Of a stretch of DNA of 64,000 nucleotides, positions 11,531 through 23,394 are shown one piece after another. Position 1 is the first letter of the stretch. Each line of letters starts with the position of its first letter. Source of the DNA: Saccharum officinarum. Its lineage: Eukaryota; Streptophyta; Magnoliopsida; Poales; Poaceae. The notes beneath the pieces were generated by a model. The model was not told where the DNA came from. It saw only the letters and a program-made list of their open reading frames with translations, and searched no databases. The position numbers and the translations under genes were made by a program. The stretch lies in contig CM036199.1 of NCBI GenBank assembly GCA_020631735.1, forward strand, positions 23,601,553 to 23,665,552, written 5' to 3'.

Positions 11531-11765
11531 CACCGATGCAGCCACCGTCACGTGACCCACTCGCCCGTTGGTCCTCTACCTTCCTGCCAAGGCGGGGCAG
11601 CTGCGCAGGGCAACCCCCTAGTTAGCCCAAGAGATCAGGTAGAGGGAAACGTCGGGGGAGTGGCTAAGATCCTCCTACGGCCGGCCATCAGAGGAGTCGC
11701 CAACCCTAGGCAACCTTAGGTCGCTGCCGCCATGGGGGCGTCGCTCAGCTCTCAACATGTCATCA

Positions 11766-12503
11766 GAAACGCAACACGTGAAACTTCCCCATGAACGAGT
11801 ATAGACGATATGGGCTATTTACACCTACTAGTCAATTTTTAGGAAAAAAATCTACATAAGCCCGTGTATCTACCTCACCCATGAACTATGAAATCATATA
11901 TCGAGCACCCAAAACTTTCATGAAACCGGCTATTTAACCTCTTCTAGAGGTTCAAGCTTGTTCATCTTAACATGTTGACTTTAGTCACCTAAACTTAGCC
12001 ACCTATATTTTACTCCAACTAAACTTTAGTTCCAGGGATCTAAACAAACATTAAACTTTAGGTGATTAAACTTTAGTTTAACTAAATTAGATCTAAGTGA
12101 TCTAAACGTGTCTTAAGACAAGTTTGTTCTAGAAATTTCCAAATTTAAAAGAAATACCATAGAATAAGAAATTCCTCGTCTATTAAAGTCTCTTCCGCAT
12201 CAAAAAGAGAAAAAAAACACCAAGTAGCTATTTACATTGACGGTAGATCGAGTAGATGTGTACTCTCCCTCTGTTTCTGAATAAATACATTCCTAGCAAG
12301 TTTAAGACAAATTAATACGACACAGAAAAGAAGGGAGGAGATACACTACATGCAAGACATCGAGAAAAATAAATGGAGCGGTGGACCATTCAGCCTCCTA
12401 GAGATTGATTTATTTATAGGAAATTTTTGAATTAGAAATTTATTTATTCAATGCGCTCGTGTTTGTGTCTGTAACTAAGTCTAGAAAAAAAAGGACAAAT
12501 GGA

Positions 12504-12504
<1 letters not shown>
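11766..12504. other. Intergenic DNA with MITE remnants
   Basis: No gene. Around 12010-12120 are repeated ACTTTAG/CTAAACTT motifs of a small inverted-repeat element. Around 12268-12340 is a CTCCCTCTGTTTCTGAATAA end typical of Stowaway MITEs, without a clear partner. Confidence 0.5.

Positions 12505-12578
<74 letters not shown>
12505..12578. repeat. (TA)37 microsatellite
   Basis: 74 uninterrupted bases of alternating T and A. ORFs of repeating Tyr-Ile across it are artefacts. Confidence 0.97.
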
Positions 12579-12584
<6 letters not shown>

Positions 12585-12870
12585 CTGAAAACGCACTTCC
12601 ATAATGCGTCTCCCCAAGAGTCCCATACCTTCAACTGCGAGCTGGTGCTGGACAAAATATGTGCAAAGTCCAAGGGAGGAGAAGAAAATCTCACACCCAT
12701 GGCATGAGAAGTAAAGACAAACATGGGCCCGGTGCACGCTCCTTCCAAGGAGCCGATCTCACAAAACGCAGAACAGTGTCCGCATTTCAAACTGGGCTCC
12801 ATAAAGTTCTGTCGCCTCGCCTGTAGCCTGTAGGATAGCAGCAGGCAGCGGCTGAGGAGAGAGAGAGAGG

Positions 12871-15805
12871 ATGGATTCTCAAGCGCCCCTTCGTCCTCTA
12901 GCTTTCGCCTGCTTCATCTTCCTTTGCTCGTCCTTCTGGGCAGCAAATGGGATGTACGCTAGGGTTGGTGCGGCGGCAGCGGCGGAGGGGGAGAGCAGGA
13001 GGATGCGGCTGCACACGGACGGGAGCCGCGGCGACGCGCACGCATGGCCTGGGTACCTCTACACCCGAGCAGTTGGGAGATGCACACCCCAGTAAGAGCA
13101 TCTCCAGCAATGCTACCTAAAACACACCCCCTACTTCTCTATTTAGGGTGCTACCTATTTTCATACTACCTATATTTCGTGGTTTGCTCCAGCAGCACTA
13201 CCTAAAATAGGCTACCTAAACTCATCCCAGCACAGAATGACATGTGGGTCCCATCACAGAAAAAAGTAGGGAGAGTGGAGTAGGGGGCCAACAGAAGTAG
13301 GGGGTTTGGGGGAGAAAGTAGGGGGGCAACAGAAGTAGGGGGTGTAGTAGGGGGCCTGCTGGAGTTGATTTTTTAGACTCCACTACCTAAATCTGGAGTA
13401 GGGGGTCAAGTAGGGGGTCCTGCTGGAGATGCTCTAAGCAACTCAAACCACTCCTATTCCTTGAATAAAATGTGCAGTGCCTTTCTTAGGTGGATGTTAA
13501 GAGGATTTGACTTTCAGTTGGTTATTTTAGCAATTTTTGTTGGTCATTGTATCAGTGTTCACTGTTCAGTTAGACATTGAATCTGTTCTACAAAAAAAAT
13601 GGATACGAGGCTTTCCAGTTCTAAAAAAAAGAAATCTTGGGATGTTCCTACGTGTAAATCTTTCCAGCCTGGTCAATGAAGTGGGTGGTTTCAGGTTAGA
13701 TACCTTCAGAGCACACATTGTAGGAGCTGGAGGCTTTGTACTTGACCAAACTGAACCTTAAGTTCAGGATTCAGAGAATGAGAAGGCAAGAAAATGGTAG
13801 CCTTTTAAGGTTGGGTGATGCACAATGTGTCCAAAAAATATAATCTTTTCGGGATGGGTAGATCTGAAATACTCCCTCTGTTCGAAATCATAAACCACTT
13901 TGACTTTTTATTACATAGATTTTGCTACGTATCTGGACATATGTTATATCTAGATGTGTAGCAAAATTGATGTATTAAAAAAGTAAAGTGATTTATAATT
14001 TGGAATGGAGGGAGTAGTTGTTGTTTCAGCCTAAAAATTCCAGCTAAAAGGGCATAAGATTGCTATGCACTCCTTTGCGAGCCCACCACCTCAAATGTCC
14101 TTTCTTCAAATACCTTGTCGTACACTCCATCCCAAGCTAAATTCTTGAGCAAACCATCCCATGGAATCGTCCTGGTAAGCTGTACAGCACTTGCTCCATG
14201 GAGTACGTTTTGACTTTTGAACAAGAAGTTAGGGTGTTGTCTGGTCAGGTAGAGAGGTTGTTGTAACAATGTATTTGCTGCGGTAATCATGTCATTCCTT
14301 ATTTGGAGTGTCTGTATGTGGCATTTTTGCTTCTTCTGAGTTGGTTGTTGTGAATGCACGACCATCATAATCAGCTCCTGTCCTGGCCTAGTCCCATGAC
14401 ATTAGGACCATTCACCTTGGTTTCATTAATTATATGGATCTATGAACATTTCGTTGTTCTCAAGCTTTGGTTGTCGTAGTTGTCCTGTTGTGGGGCGTCC
14501 TGTTTTGGCTTTTGGGGCGTTCTCTGCAATAGATGCATTGCTATCATAGCCTCTGCATGATCCAATTCTGTGGTTCACACCTTTCTACATAAGATTTTAA
14601 CAGTGAAAAGTCTGCAAAATGGCTAAAACTACCTGCAGGTGCAGTTTGATAAAAAAATCCCTTCCATGGGAAGTTTGAAAAAAAATAATCTTAGTTATGG
14701 CCTTTTGGGTACTGACAACCAGCTAATTGTTAAACAATATGAGTCCCGGTGCCCAAAAATTGGTGTCAAGTTTCTCTGCCCCTTTTAGGGGAGAATGAAA
14801 GGACACTTTCTTTCAATTTGTTTTTTTCCTGGCACCAATAATCACTTTGTGCCCCCACTTTCCTGCAAAATTTATGTCCTGCTGCTCCTTCTGCATTCCA
14901 TGGCTTTATACCCTTTCTACCTACATATTGATAATAATTGATTCAGCAGGATAAACAACTCACCGTTTATTTCCTGATCAATTTTAAACCTTTGAATAAA
15001 AGTCCTTCCATGAATCTAGGGAAGGAAAAGCACATCTGGCAATCAAATAAAACCGAGAACACGTTCCTTTTCCTTTATCATAGTTATTGGCTGCTGGCCA
15101 GCTGTTGCTCTTTCTGTATGGAACAGAACTTCCTTTTTGGAAATTTCCCTAGGTAACATCTATTTGTGAGTGGCCACCAAACACTTAGTATTTATTAAGA
15201 TGGCTGTTGATGCTCTTGCATCTTAACTCTCAAGCAATACATGGATTTGTTATTTACCATGTCAAAAGATCATGAACTTCCACAGTGTTCTCCCATTTTA
15301 TGCTGGAAAATGTTGAGGGAGAGGGATAAAATGTGTAGTACGCTGTCAACATTTGTTTACGTCGCATTTTAAGGATGGAGCACCTTGAATGAGCTGCCTA
15401 GCTAACTTTTGTCCAACTAGTTAGTAAACAGCAACGGTGGGATCCTCATATCATATTATCATGTGCAAACACTGCAGATTCTGGAGCAGTGGAGCTGAGC
15501 CATGGCCCAACATCGTCCCTCAGGAAGCGGCGGTGGCAAAGGTCTTCGGCTCTAGGTCCGTGGAGAGGTACGGACCACGCCTCACCCTGCTGGAAGCTAC
15601 TATGAGGACCGACGACATTGGTGGCAGCGCCTTTGCGAAGCTCGTGAAGCAAGGGAGCGCTGCCCTCCTCAACGCCTACACGAGGAGAGGGTTTCCTTTC
15701 GATTCCTGGGAGGTGAAGGCCCTGCTGCTAGAGGCGCTGGTGTCCGAGGAGGCTGCCGTGGTCCAGGCAGAGCGATTTGAGCAGGCGAACGAATCCTGTG
15801 TTTGA
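12871..15805 (+). CDS. Small predicted secreted protein, two exons, function unknown
   Basis: Exon 1 is 12871-13091 and exon 2 is 15478-15805, joined in phase 2 with a GT donor at 13092 and a CTGCAG acceptor, giving 182 residues and a TGA stop. Residues 1 to about 27 form a signal peptide: LAFACFIFLCSSFWAANG follows a short N-terminus. The mature part has an Ala/Glu-rich stretch, then GYLYTRAVGRCTPQ, which the splice joins to FWSSGAEPWPNIVPQ, followed by a helical C-terminal region (ALLLEALVSEEAAVVQAERF) ending NESCV. I recall similar GRCTPQFWSS proteins in other plants only as uncharacterised, so no function is assigned. The clean splice and the continuous conserved-looking motif across it support a real gene. 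The upstream purine-rich leader GAGAGAGAGAGG precedes the ATG. Its 2.4-kb intron holds two MITEs. Confidence 0.82.
13096..13434. mobile_element. Tourist-like MITE at the splice donor
   Basis: 339 bp with terminal inverted repeats GAGCATCTCCAGCA...TGCTGGAGATGCTC and TAA duplicated on each side (13093-13095 and 13435-13437), as for PIF/Harbinger-type MITEs. The interior repeats GTAGGGGG motifs. The left TAA is part of the donor GTAAG of the surrounding gene. Confidence 0.9.
13872..14014. mobile_element. Stowaway MITE in the intron
   Basis: 143 bp, ends CTCCCTCTGTTCGAAAT and AATTTGGAATGGAGGGAG as inverted repeats, flanked by TA on both sides. Confidence 0.9.
14017..15477 (+). other. Rest of the intron, nothing further recognised
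   Basis: AT-moderate intron sequence ending in a CTGCAG acceptor. A minus-strand ORF at 14063-14368 has no domain and no start context and is not annotated. Confidence 0.55.
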
Positions 15806-16579
15806 TGAATGAAAATGAATTGATGGTGGCGCCCTGCTTGGAAGCTGTATCAGAACTTAGAAGGGGGAGTAGAGTAGCAGTGTATTGTGTTCGTATGGTC
15901 ACCACTTCTGTGACTTCGGCTTAGAGGTTTCTGAAGCCGCTACTCTCTCTTGATCGGCATGTTTCTCTAGCTGCCGGGGTTTGTGTAATGTTGTTGTGTG
16001 CACTGATGTGTAGGTTCTAATGTACGGGTCGGAATTTTCATGTTCCAATGTTAATGGAAGTTCTATGTTGTCATACGCACCGTCGTGCTATCGTGTTCCT
16101 GATGCTTGCTACCTACTACCGTGCCCTGATTGCACGCACAGCACCATTGCACGTCGTCGTCGTGGGCGCCAGGCGCGCCATGGGAACCTGTCTGGCGCGC
16201 AGTTCGTCGTGTTCGCCCAAATCCCAATCCCACGAGGGGCGGCTCCGCGACGGGCTACCGAGCAGCCGAGCAGGTGGTGAAGGTGAACTGGAGCTGTGGG
16301 CTGTGCCGCTGTGGCGGCGTCACTTTCGCGGGCGACTGCGCTCGTCGCGGATTTTGCATCGAGGCCGCTCCGGCGGCGTGGGGATTTGGGCTTGCGCGTC
16401 TCGTCGGCGTCCGAGTGGAGAAATGGGGTCCTGATGAGATGGGATTGGGCTTTGGACCTGGGAACCTCATATTCATTTGGCCCACAAAATCCGGGGCTCA
16501 CGCCCTATGGTTGCAGGCAAAGGAGAGAGCAAATGGGCCGCCGAAGGCACAAAAGCTGTGTTTACACGGTGCCTCTAAT
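15806..16579. other. 3' untranslated and intergenic region
   Basis: The first 200 bases are probably the 3' UTR of the secreted-protein gene; TGTGTAATGTTGTTGTG near 15985 is a plausible plant far-upstream element. The GC-rich stretch 16140-16450 gives long overlapping ORFs on both strands with no recognisable domain. Confidence 0.45.
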
Positions 16580-17996
16580 GGGAAAAGGTCCACTTATACC
16601 TCTCTAAATTATCGTTGTAGTCTGATTTTTCTTCTTAACTAAACTTTAAAACTAGACATCTTATCCCCTCAACTTATAAAATCATTCAAATTACCTCTCG
16701 AACGTCAAACCTGGTTTGAAGTGGTTATGAAGGTGGTTTTGTCTCTTTTAGTTAAAAAAATTGATAAATACTTGAGAAGGTTTATAAACTACAGAACAAT
16801 ATCTTTAACATTCGTAAAATTCCAAAAGAAAATCTATCTCTATGATTATGATACGAAGAATGCAAGTAAACTATTTAGAGCTCATGAAAATATAACTAGA
16901 AACTTCCAAAAATAGATTTAGCTATAGGAAAAATGAGAAAAATATCCATAGTTTTAAATAGCACGCTATTGAAAATAGCGGCAACTTTTTTTCAACAGCT
17001 ATGAGGCTATAGCGGTGCTATAACATATAGCGTTTTTATAAAGAAAACATGAAAAACATCAATAATTGATGAAGAAAACATGGTAAATATGAAATTCAAT
17101 GAACACAAATATGCTTCTAAGGTTCCACAAGTCTAGGTAACATTACTATTATGACATTACAACATGGTTCATGAAAGTCTAGTATTTAATTATCCAAAAT
17201 ACCAAATTAGTAGCAAATGATAAGTAGAAAATAACAAATTAAATTGTCAAAATCTATTAGTGATGGAAAAATCTAAAATAGCGCCACTATTTGAACGCTA
17301 ACGCTATGCAATTAGCGGGGCTATAGCACACAATATCGGTTAAAGTTGGCATAGCGGCACAAATAGAAATAACTTAGCGTTGAGTCTCTCCGGCCGTTAT
17401 AGTCGCTATAGCCCGCTATTTTTTCTATGAAAATATCCAAAAAAAAAACTTTCAAAACATTCTAATCAATGTTTTAATGTGCTTTAATACTTTGCATTAC
17501 AAAAATATGATATGAAACTAGCTGAATGCAACATACATTAGTGTTGAATGCATTCATGCTATGCATTCGTGTTGATTGTGTGTCATCTTTTTTAGAGAAG
17601 TTTTCAAATCACGTTTAGATATGAATTAGATTTTTTTTTCATTTTATAGTTTTTTGGGATATTGTTTCCATTTTTTAGAAATAAATTTATTTTCTAGAAG
17701 ATTCTAAAGATATTTTCATGAGCTCTAAATATTTTATTTAGATTAAACGTATCCCAAATCTATCTATATCGATTTTGTTAGAATTTTTAAAATGTTATTA
17801 TGTGGTTTAAAAATTTATCATTATTTGTCAAAATTTTAACTAAAAAGATATAGACACCTTTAAAACCACCTTATCCAAAGAAGGGAGGTAATTTGAATGG
17901 TTTTGAAAGTTCAAGGGCTAAGATGTTTCGTTTTGAAGTTTGAGGAGAAAAGTCAACCTACGGCGATAGTTAAGGATGATAAAATAGACCTTTCCC
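16580..17996. mobile_element. Long-terminal-inverted-repeat DNA transposon, non-autonomous
   Basis: The left end GGGAAAAGGTCCACTTATAC and about 230 further bases match the reverse complement of the right end (GATAAAATAGACCTTTCCC and inward), including the block TTCAAATTACCTCYC near 16690 and 17885. Arms of over 200 bp suggest a Mutator-type non-autonomous element. No transposase. A 9-bp target duplication was not apparent. A second element sits inside at 16948-17427. Confidence 0.7.
16948..17427. mobile_element. Nested GCTATAGC-rich element
   Basis: Begins TAGTTTTAAATAGCACGCTATT and ends near GCTATAGCCCGCTATTTTTTC, with many TAGCGGCTATA-type motifs near both ends. The inverted ends and subterminal repeats fit a small hAT-like or other cut-and-paste element; the class is uncertain. 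Confidence 0.5.
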
Positions 17997-18311
17997 CTGT
18001 AATTTAGGACTCATTTAGATCTTATTTGTAGTGAATATATAATCTGGGTTCTGGTTAAAAATGAGGGGGCGTTTAGAACTCATCTTCATTGTGGCTATTG
18101 TCTTTGTATAGAGAGAATCTCCAAATAGTAAGTTTTGAGTATATAGTTGGATTCTAGAATGTGTTCTAGAATCTAAGAGTTTGGATCTCATTTTCATTTT
18201 TCCACCTCATTCTATTATAGAAGATCCAAACATGGCTTACTTATTTTATTACAATGCATACACAACTTATTACATGTTTTCCTTGAGTTTAATTTAAACT
18301 AATTTTTTTGC
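17997..18311. other. AT-rich intergenic DNA
   Basis: No gene. The piece 18010-18235 has ACTCATTTAGATC / GATCCAAACATGG-like ends that may be a worn MITE. Confidence 0.4.
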
Positions 18312-18825
18312 GAAAAAGTCTAAATTACTACCTAAGTTTGGTCTATGTCCAGATAACCCTGTAAGCTAACATTTAGTTCAATTTACTCCCTCCAACTATT
18401 TTAGTTGGTCTAGTTTATCCCTTAACAGTTTTGTTAGTTGTGTTTCTCCACATATAAGTTAAGTTTTAATATCAAATTTTCTGGCATGATAGAGGACATC
18501 ATAAGTTATGTGAGAAAAAATATATCTTATTTTTTGCCACTATTTTGATAGCTTAGGAAATTTAATAATAAATTAACACTAGACATATAATAACATATAA
18601 AACATAATGGTGAAAAAAATGTATTTTCTAAAAAAAATATGATGTTCAGTATCACCTTGCAAAATTTGAAGCAAAAACTCAATTTGTACATAGAGAAATA
18701 AAAGAGGAAGAATCTTTTTAACGTGTAGATTGGACCAACTTAAATAGTTGGAGAGTATAAATTGAATTAGATGTTAGTTTGTCTGGATAATGTCGAATTT
18801 GGAGGGAGTAATTTGGATTTTTTTC
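18312..18825. mobile_element. Inverted-repeat MITE, ~510 bp
   Basis: The left arm (GCGAAAAAGTCTAAATTAC, then CTAACATTTAGTTCAATTTA, CTCCAACTATTTTAGTTGG) is mirrored by the right arm ending GGGAGTAATTTGGATTTTTT. Arms are about 110 bp and the interior is AT-rich without coding potential. Confidence 0.7.
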
Positions 18826-19337
18826 TTTTTCATCTTTTTTTTCAATAAAGTTTTTTTTCCTTACCTTTGTCATCTCCCACAACAAAACTTTAGACTCGTA
18901 TAAGCATGCATGAGGCCAGGCCAACCGGACAGAGACTCTGAGAAGACTGGGGCAACGGGCCTCTATAGTGCAGTAGAGAAAAAAAAAATCTTTAGACGTT
19001 GGACGTGTGTTCACGGCTGTATCTGTATGAAGGAAGGTCCAGGAATGCAAGTTCGACACAACCTCTATCATCAAACAGCTCCAGCTATAATCCAGGCCAC
19101 GTTGCGTTGCGTGACAGTTCAGAGAAGCGCGCTACGAGCGGTGCCGCCGGCGCCGCAGACAATGCGACTGTGCGAGCAAGCAGGGGATTCGCTGTGCGCG
19201 CCTTGCCCCGAACATGCCGGTCTATCAATCTCGGTTCGCGTTGCCAGTTGCCGCCGCGCCACTGTTAACGTTAGTTGTTACTGTTAGCTCCCCTGTCGTC
19301 TTCTGCTCGATCGAGCACTCCACACTGCACACGTCGG
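18826..19337. other. Intergenic DNA, nothing recognised
   Basis: ORFs at 18910-19287 lack domains and a convincing start; no transposon ends seen. Confidence 0.45.
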
Positions 19338-19462
19338 AGCCGTTCGGCCGTGCTAATAAGCCGGCTGAAAAATACGGTTAGCTGATTTGTTGTGAGAAAA
19401 AAATATTGTTCTGATAAAAAAACAAGCTGAAAAAGATGGATTATAAGCCGAATGAAGAGGAC
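19338..19462. mobile_element. Short MITE of the GTTCGCTTATAAGCC family
   Basis: Ends CCGTTCGGCCGTGCTAATAAGC and GGATTATAAGCCGAATG are imperfect inverted repeats, with the internal CTGATTTGTTGTGAGA block shared with copies at 27750, 35455 and 52924. Confidence 0.65.
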
Positions 19463-19762
19463 CATATCTTCTCCGTTGCACGTAGCCATCCAATGTTGAT
19501 CCCACATCAACTTGATCCATCCATCCACTATCAACGCCCAGCTGGGCAACCTTTCTACAGCGCAATCAGCAGGTCAGAGCACATGACGAAAAAAAAACTC
19601 CCGATAACGAACGTGTCTGTCTACTGTTCATCTCATCTGAGAAGACATTTTTTTTACGGATCGGCGTGTATTCATGTGACATGACGTTGACATTATGAGC
19701 GTCATTGTTCTCTCTCTTTCAGTTCGTCGGTGAGTTGTTATACTCCACTAACGGAATCAAAG

Positions 19763-20050
19763 AGTGTTTAGTTTCTCATTTCACCTAAAAATTTTTTAGG
19801 TTTTGGCCTTTTATTTTATAAAATGGAACTAAACACTATATAAAATTTTTTTGGCAAAAACGTATCTATTCTCCATTTTGGATTTTGGCCTCAAGAGGCA
19901 AAAAAAAAACCAAAAAACCCTCACCTACCCCATAAAAAATTTGGCATTTTAGATAGAACTAAACACACCCATGAAAATTTTGGCATTTTGCATTTCATCA
20001 TTCCAAAGTAGTTGACATTTTGCATTCCATGGGAACTAAACACAGCCATA
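19763..20050. mobile_element. MITE with GTGTTTAGTT ends
   Basis: Starts GTGTTTAGTTTCTCATTTC and ends CCATGGGAACTAAACACAGCC, inverted ends of about 14 bp. The interior repeats AATTTTGGCATTTTG. No coding sequence. Confidence 0.65.
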
Positions 20051-20080
20051 ATCACTAACATCTGTGGGGTGCAGCGATGC

Positions 20081-20280
20081 CTATTTGGTAATAATTGTCC
20101 AACCGTTGACTAATTAGGCTCAAAACGTTCGTCTCGCAAAGTACAACCAAACTGTGCAATTAGTTTTTGATTTTGTCTACATTTAGTACTTTATGCATGT
20201 ACCGCAAGTTTGATGTGACGTGAAATCTTCTTTTTGCATAATGTCAAATTCAGGAAGTTTGGAGGAAGTAAACACAGCCA
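20081..20280. mobile_element. Partial copy of the high-copy GTTTAGTTCC MITE family
   Basis: Holds the family core (CTAATTAGGCTCAAAACG, TCGTCTCGCAAAGTACAACC, TTTGATGTGACG) and a right end GAAGTAAACACAGCC; the left end is missing. Same family as 28614, 29219 and the 48.5-50.4 kb cluster. Confidence 0.7.
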
Positions 20281-20537
20281 TAGCCCTCCCATATGCAATG
20301 GCAAGCAGCAGAAAATGATGTCTTAACATGCAAAACAACTTGGGATATCAATATAAGAAGGGTCGTTTTAACTGCGAAGCATTGCTTCATTCTTCAGGCA
20401 TCAGGACAAACAATGGGAAGAAAAAGAGGTTTCAACTCCCGAAATCTGAAGCCTCTGCTGGTCATTAGTCATTACAATTGTGATGCCTCCGATCCGTGAC
20501 GTCCACAAAAACAGTCTAACCTCGCCGACAATGTATA

Positions 20538-20767
20538 CTTTCTCCGAATATCACGTTTTAGTATCTTAACTTTGACCAATTATAAATAAAAAAGTATTAA
20601 TGTTTATGATACCAAATAAATATTATTAGATTAATTATGAAATATATTTTCATAATAAATTAATTTGGAGCCATAAATATGAATATTATTTATTATAAAC
20701 TTGGTCAAACATGAACTACTTTTTCTGGCACGCAACTCATAGTTGCATATTTTTACGACGGAGGAAG
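20538..20767. mobile_element. Stowaway MITE
   Basis: Ends CTTTCTCCGAATATCACG and GACGGAGGAAG, flanked by TA at both sides; AT-rich interior with TTTGACCAA and TTGGTCAAA near the ends. Confidence 0.75.
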
Positions 20768-21410
20768 TATGTATCAACGAAGGGCTGCGGCGATGTCTGT
20801 CGGCCATTGTTGTGTGTGTTTCTGCCAGCCTGTGCATACTTTATCAAGAACATACAAAACAGTCAGAGTTCGGCTCGTCAAACTCGTTTTTTTTGTTTCC
20901 AGGCAGAAAAGCACCTGGACGCTAAGTTCTGGGATCTGCTGCTTGCGCGTCTGCATCATCTGTTACAGTTATTTCTTTTCACACGAAAATATTCGTATAT
21001 GTCTTTTGGACTCTCTTCCCCTGCTTTGGCGCGGCAGTGGACAGACAGAGGAGAGAAAGAAAGTACGGCGGATCAGGCGCCAAAATATTCAGATATTCTA
21101 CAGCACGGTAGACCAACGATCAATGTCATCAAAGCGTCGTCCAATGTATCGATTGTCAATTGGAGGATATATAACTTCTTGCTGGTAAAAGTAGTAGCAT
21201 TTCGTCGGATGCGTTGAAATGTCCAAGTCTGATCTAGCCATAGCCATACCTTGCACCGAAAGAATAGTAACTATGACCTGAAAGGCTGAAACTGCTCTAG
21301 TCAATATGGAGATCGCCATCGGACGTGACACCCTTCATTATATACAAACCCTATATATGACTAAGAGGACCCTATATATGAATAAGAGGACCCTATCTAT
21401 CAGCATGTAA
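20768..21410. other. Intergenic DNA, no gene recognised
   Basis: Several overlapping ORFs (20711-21217 region) have no domains. A small imperfect repeat AAGAGGACCCTATATATGA occurs near 21340-21400. Confidence 0.45.
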
Positions 21411-21474
21411 TCTCTACACCTAAAAAGAATCACGTGTTATCGTCTGATTAGAGTAATCGGACCGCTTCCTCTGA

Positions 21475-22350
21475 TTACCTCGCACCTCGCGATCTCCGCG
21501 AAAACAAAACCACCACTCCCCAGCGGCCTAGCCTCCCCACGGCCCCACGCCTCCACGCTCCGACGCCGCACCCGCTCCGATGCTGCCGCCAGCCCCGGCC
21601 CTGCACGCCGGCGCCGCCAACGACGAAGAAAGCCAGGAGACCGCAGCCACCTCCGCCAACCGCTGGGAACCGCGGAGCCTTCGCCGAGCCTGTGGCCCAA
21701 CCTCTCATGGCACCCATTGAGGAGCAGCAAGGCAACGCGGGGGCCACGGCGCGAGGGACCTCGCTAGATGCTCCTAGCACTGCAGAGGAGCGGCCCTCCG
21801 GCTGAGGGCACCGCTTGGAGGAGCGGGCCTCTGACTGAGGCTGACCCGTGAAGGAGCTGTCCCTCTGTCCGCGGCGGCGGGCGGAGGAGGCATCGGATAT
21901 GGCAGGGCCCCTCAACGTAATCACGAATCCGTGGAGGTAACCCCCGGCGCCGGCAAGTTAGACTCTCCTCCGGATCCTAAACTGCCTCTTCTGAGACAGA
22001 CATGGTGGCGGCGTCTTCAATCGGGCGAGCATGGATGGCTGGGAGATTTAGCACACATGGACCACCTGTCAGAGCCTTTCAACGGTGGCGACTCCATTTG
22101 GTTGGTAACCCATGCTGTACACCTAGATTGTGGGGCACCTGGTCTTCTCCCTCCACGGTGAGGAATCCCCTCCTCCTAGATATGGACCACTTGGTCTTCT
22201 TCCACTATCTTACTTGTGGGCTGTTTCTGGAACTAAAGTCTGAAGATGAAATGTTGCTTCTCTTGTCTGATTATTAGATTGATGAAGCGATGATGGAGTC
22301 GTTCATGGAGACCCTGTGCCCAGATGACACTGACAGAGATGGAGCACCGA
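21475..22350. other. GC-rich, exon-like segment in the Helitron
   Basis: Unlike its AT-rich surroundings, this part is rich in GCC/CGC and open on both strands, but no ORF has a known domain. A plus-strand stretch near 22270-22400 (GATGAAGCGATGATGGAGTC) also looks coding-derived. These may be captured host exon fragments. Confidence 0.4.
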
Positions 22351-22923
22351 ATGTGGGAGGAGGCAGATGAAGTGCTGAACCTGGACTTGCAGCTGTCGAG
22401 AAGCAAATGCTACTGACAACACTACTAACCTGTGGTAAGCCAACAGCTAGCTGAAGTAAAGTTCACCTGTGTTATGCATTGTGCTGCTATATATAGTGGC
22501 AAGGAAACATGTGAATTTGGTCTTTATTGATATGTTTGATGCTACTATATAGATAGGAAAAAAATCTACATTCAGATCAGCACAATGAAGTCAATAAATT
22601 AACAGTCAGATCAGCAAAGTAATTTAGATTGCTAAAAAATGTTGCAACCCCTTGACCATGATGATTAGTTGATTTCTAATTTTAATTGTTCCTATCCTGG
22701 CTTCCATTTTCTAATTTTGCAAGTAATTAGTTAATTGATTTCTGCTCCTATTGACTGCTGGTTGATTGACCATTGTCTAAAGGTAGGTGAACCATACAAG
22801 TAATTAGTTAATTCATTCGATTTTTGTAGGAGGTCATCATTACACTGTAGATTTTGGGCAACTTTGGCCAGATATTTTTATTTGGGTTTCCCTTCTTCTG
22901 TATCTTGACTCAGAAGGTTCTAC

Positions 22924-23055
22924 AATCTACCATTGTTTTGTTTATAGACAAAGGGGAAATTGTCTCCAATCTACCATTGTTTTGTTTATAGACAAAGGGG
23001 AAATTGTCTCCAATCTACCATTGTTTTGTTTATAGACAAAGGGAAAATTGTCTCC
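22924..23055. repeat. Three tandem copies of a 44-bp unit
   Basis: Unit AATCTACCATTGTTTTGTTT plus 24 more bases, at 22924, 22968 and 23012, almost identical, so recently expanded. Confidence 0.92.
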
Positions 23056-23394
23056 AATCCTCATTTGAAAACACATATATCATGTCGTGGTTGTATCAAA
23101 TGTTCGTTCCATGTCAGTTAGGCAACAATCCTTCAAGAAATAGAATGAATTATGTATGAAACAAAATGTATATGTGCATTTAGTTACTTATGTATATGCA
23201 CACACTTTGTTTCACTAACTGAATGAATATATTACAGTTATGTCTAGCTGACATGTTTCCTTTCTCTTAATTGGCTAGAAAGATCTAAAGCATTTGACAC
23301 AAGCTCATCTCTTCGATAACCCATGTTTTCTTCGGTCACTTGCAGTTCAGGTACGCTGAACACCGATCTAAATTCCTAATTGTGTTAAAATATA

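Larger units (their letters stand above)
9500..11765 (-). mobile_element. Broken L1-type LINE
   Basis: Read on the minus strand, the order is a GC-rich 5' leader (about 11765-11530), an ORF1 remnant, an endonuclease, a linker and a reverse transcriptase cut short at about 9500. Each coding part is separately damaged. The 3' end, the FADD box of the polymerase and any poly-A tail are missing. The left edge lies next to the Athila-like LTR, so that insertion may have removed the 3' half. Confidence 0.85.

Noticed and set aside
12440..12802. ORFs of repeating Tyr-Ile across the TA repeat (also at 25440-25705 and 42965-43190)
   Set aside because: They are translations of (TA)n microsatellites with no flanking coding signal.
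14063..14368. Minus-strand 101-residue ORF in the intron
   Set aside because: No recognisable family, and intron position and base composition do not suggest coding.
16130..16642. 170-residue ORF downstream of the secreted-protein gene
   Set aside because: Overlapping ORFs on both strands in GC-rich DNA, no domain, no start context, and it runs into a transposon end.
22924..23055. Regular repeats as a CRISPR array
   Set aside because: The units are contiguous without spacers, and the DNA is plant nuclear.
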